NCBI GenBank assembly: GCA_024698805.1
Contig: JAILQT010000113.1
Span: forward strand, 1-43,179
DNA from: Solobacterium sp.
Lineage (GTDB): Bacteria; Bacillota_I; Bacilli_A; Erysipelotrichales; Erysipelotrichaceae
Length of the DNA stretch: 43,179 nucleotides
Direction: 5' to 3'
Shown: positions 42,131 to 43,179 of the stretch, one piece after another
How the letters are laid out: every line of letters begins with the position of its first letter
Numbering within the stretch: the first letter of the stretch is position 1
The notes under the pieces: model-generated
The model's database searches: none
Seen by the model: only the letters and a program-made list of their open reading frames with translations
Told to the model about the DNA's origin: nothing
Made by a program: the position numbers and the translations under genes

Positions 42131-43026
42131 GTATCTATGTCGATGAGAAGACCAGGGTCATCGTCCAGGGGATCACCGGTTCACAGGGATCTTTCCATAC
42201 GGAGATGATGCTGCGGTACGGGACAAAGATCGCAGCCGGGACAAATCCGAAAAAAGCAGGAACGGAAGTATGCGGCGTACCTGTCTTTGCGACAGTCCGG
42301 GAGGCGAAGGAAGCCACCGGCGCCGATGCTTCGATCATCTTCGTACCGCCCTCTGCGGCTGCAGGCTCCATCATTGAAGCAGCGGAAGCGGGCATTGACC
42401 TATGTGTATGCATCACGGAACACATCCCCGTCAACGATATGGTCCGGGTAAAGGCACAGCTTGCGCACAGCCGCATGCGGCTGATCGGGCCGAACTGCCC
42501 GGGGATCATCTCGCCCGGGAAATGCAAACTGGGCATCATGCCGCAGGATATCCATATGCAGGGACATATCGGCATCGTATCCCGGAGCGGCTCGCTGACA
42601 TATGAAACGATCCGGCAGCTGACAGACAGGGGCCTGGGCCAGAGCACGACCGTCGGCATCGGCGGGGACGGGATCAAGGGGACAACGTTCCTGGATGCTG
42701 TCCGGGCTTTTGCGGAAGATGACGATACATACGCCATCGTCATGATCGGCGAGATCGGCGGGACTGAAGAACAGCAGGCAGCCGAGTGGGCGTATCACAA
42801 CTGTCCGAAGCCGATCACAGGTTTCATCGGGGGAAGAAGCGCCCCGAAGGGCAAACGGATGGGGCATGCCGGCGCCGTGGCCGCAGGCAAAGGCGGTTCG
42901 GCTGCCGATAAGATCCGTTACCTGCAGGAAAGGAAGATCCGTACGGCAGACACTGCCGATGATATCGGCGATGTGCTGGAGGAAATGCTGAAAGAATACG
43001 GTCTGTATGAGCGCTGCCGCAGATGA
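42127..43026 (+). CDS. sucD: Succinyl-CoA synthetase-like, alpha subunit
   Basis: 299 residues starting from GTG in the GTGA overlap with sucC; AAAGGAG lies just upstream. CoA-binding Rossmann part (VQGITGSQGSFHTEMMLRYG, GTNPKKAG), middle PNCPGIISPG, and the phospho-histidine His247 in KRMGHAGAVAAGKGGSA. The E. coli enzyme's His is at nearly the same position, supporting this start. Closes the kor-suc operon. After the stop, 43027-43144 shows no gene. Confidence 0.95.
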   Translation: MSIYVDEKTRVIVQGITGSQGSFHTEMMLRYGTKIAAGTNPKKAGTEVCGVPVFATVREAKEATGADASIIFVPPSAAAGSIIEAAEAGIDLCVCITEHIPVNDMVRVKAQLAHSRMRLIGPNCPGIISPGKCKLGIMPQDIHMQGHIGIVSRSGSLTYETIRQLTDRGLGQSTTVGIGGDGIKGTTFLDAVRAFAEDDDTYAIVMIGEIGGTEEQQAAEWAYHNCPKPITGFIGGRSAPKGKRMGHAGAVAAGKGGSAADKIRYLQERKIRTADTADDIGDVLEEMLKEYGLYERCRR

Positions 43027-43144
43027 TCCTATATAAAAAGGCGCTATAAAATTGTCCGGGGAGAACAAAAATCCGTTGTGAAATAACACAGGGCGGAAAG
43101 CACCCCATAGAGGTTTACAATATCCGGTTATTGCGCTGAAAACA

Positions 43145-43179
43145 GGCAGAAATGCATACAGTATGATTGCAATTCTGCC
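43145..43179 (+). terminator. Hairpin at the window edge, probable terminator of the kor-suc operon
   Basis: GGCAGAAATGCA (43145-43156) pairs with TGCAATTCTGCC (43168-43179) with one mismatch and an 11-nt loop. The sequence after it is outside the window, so a T-run cannot be checked. Confidence 0.5.

Noticed and set aside
1-43179. CRISPR arrays, tRNA, rRNA, insertion sequences, prophage
   Set aside because: No regularly spaced repeats, no cloverleaf with TTCGA loop in the gaps, no transposase or integrase motif was seen. The only dispersed repeats are the terminator hairpin and the kinase paralogues.

Overview
The window is chromosomal DNA from a Gram-positive, low-to-medium GC anaerobe (Bacillota). 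The signs are an HPr with His15/Ser46, fructose PTS operons, DeoR-type sugar regulators, consensus AGGAGG ribosome sites, sigma-A promoters, a ferredoxin-dependent 2-oxoacid oxidoreductase and no respiratory genes. An Erysipelotrichia-like gut bacterium would fit, but no marker here fixes the taxon. Genes cover almost everything; there is no rRNA, tRNA, CRISPR array, phage or transposase.

Region 1 (1-11375): the decayed end of a Sel1-repeat protein, then three very large tandem paralogous genes (1249, 1105 and 1252 codons). Each has an N-terminal Hanks-type Ser/Thr kinase domain behind a shared N-terminal peptide, a TPR-like linker and a long divergent C-terminal half. In the first two that half looks like a beta-propeller; in the third it contains a second, catalytically dead kinase copy and a Cys-rich tail. 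One strong terminator closes the array. This is the best candidate in the window for an undescribed system.

Region 2 (11394-17805): a MATE transporter fused to an RsbW-like ATPase domain, broken by one nonsense codon and three frameshifts; a small lipoprotein; a PreA-like iron-sulfur dihydropyrimidine dehydrogenase homologue; ptsH (HPr) with a cre-like box over its -35; and an alpha-D-phosphohexomutase.

Region 3 (about 17.8-32.0 kb): a catabolic locus with AT-rich regulatory gaps, bracketed by two near-identical copies of one terminator hairpin in the same orientation. It holds a minus-strand group (transaldolase-like, iron alcohol dehydrogenase, NERD-like membrane protein), a divergent DeoR regulator, a second iron dehydrogenase, and a plus-strand series: separate fructose-type PTS IIA, IIB and IIC, class II aldolase, RpiB-like isomerase, third iron dehydrogenase, Asp/Glu-racemase-like protein, split transketolase and an IolB-like isomerase. 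It reads as a PTS-fed pathway for an uncommon sugar, alditol or sugar acid. Tandem 11-mers resembling IolR (DeoR-family) sites precede several units.

Region 4 (32.1-36.0 kb): a classical fructose operon, fruR-type repressor (minus) divergent from fruK and fruA (fused EIIABC).

Region 5 (36.0-43.18 kb): an M14-family metallo-hydrolase and an M42 aminopeptidase (convergent), then a tightly overlapping operon for a four-subunit 2-oxoacid:ferredoxin oxidoreductase (korDABC) and an acyl-CoA synthetase (sucCD). Together these turn a 2-oxoacid into acid, reduced ferredoxin and ATP or GTP.
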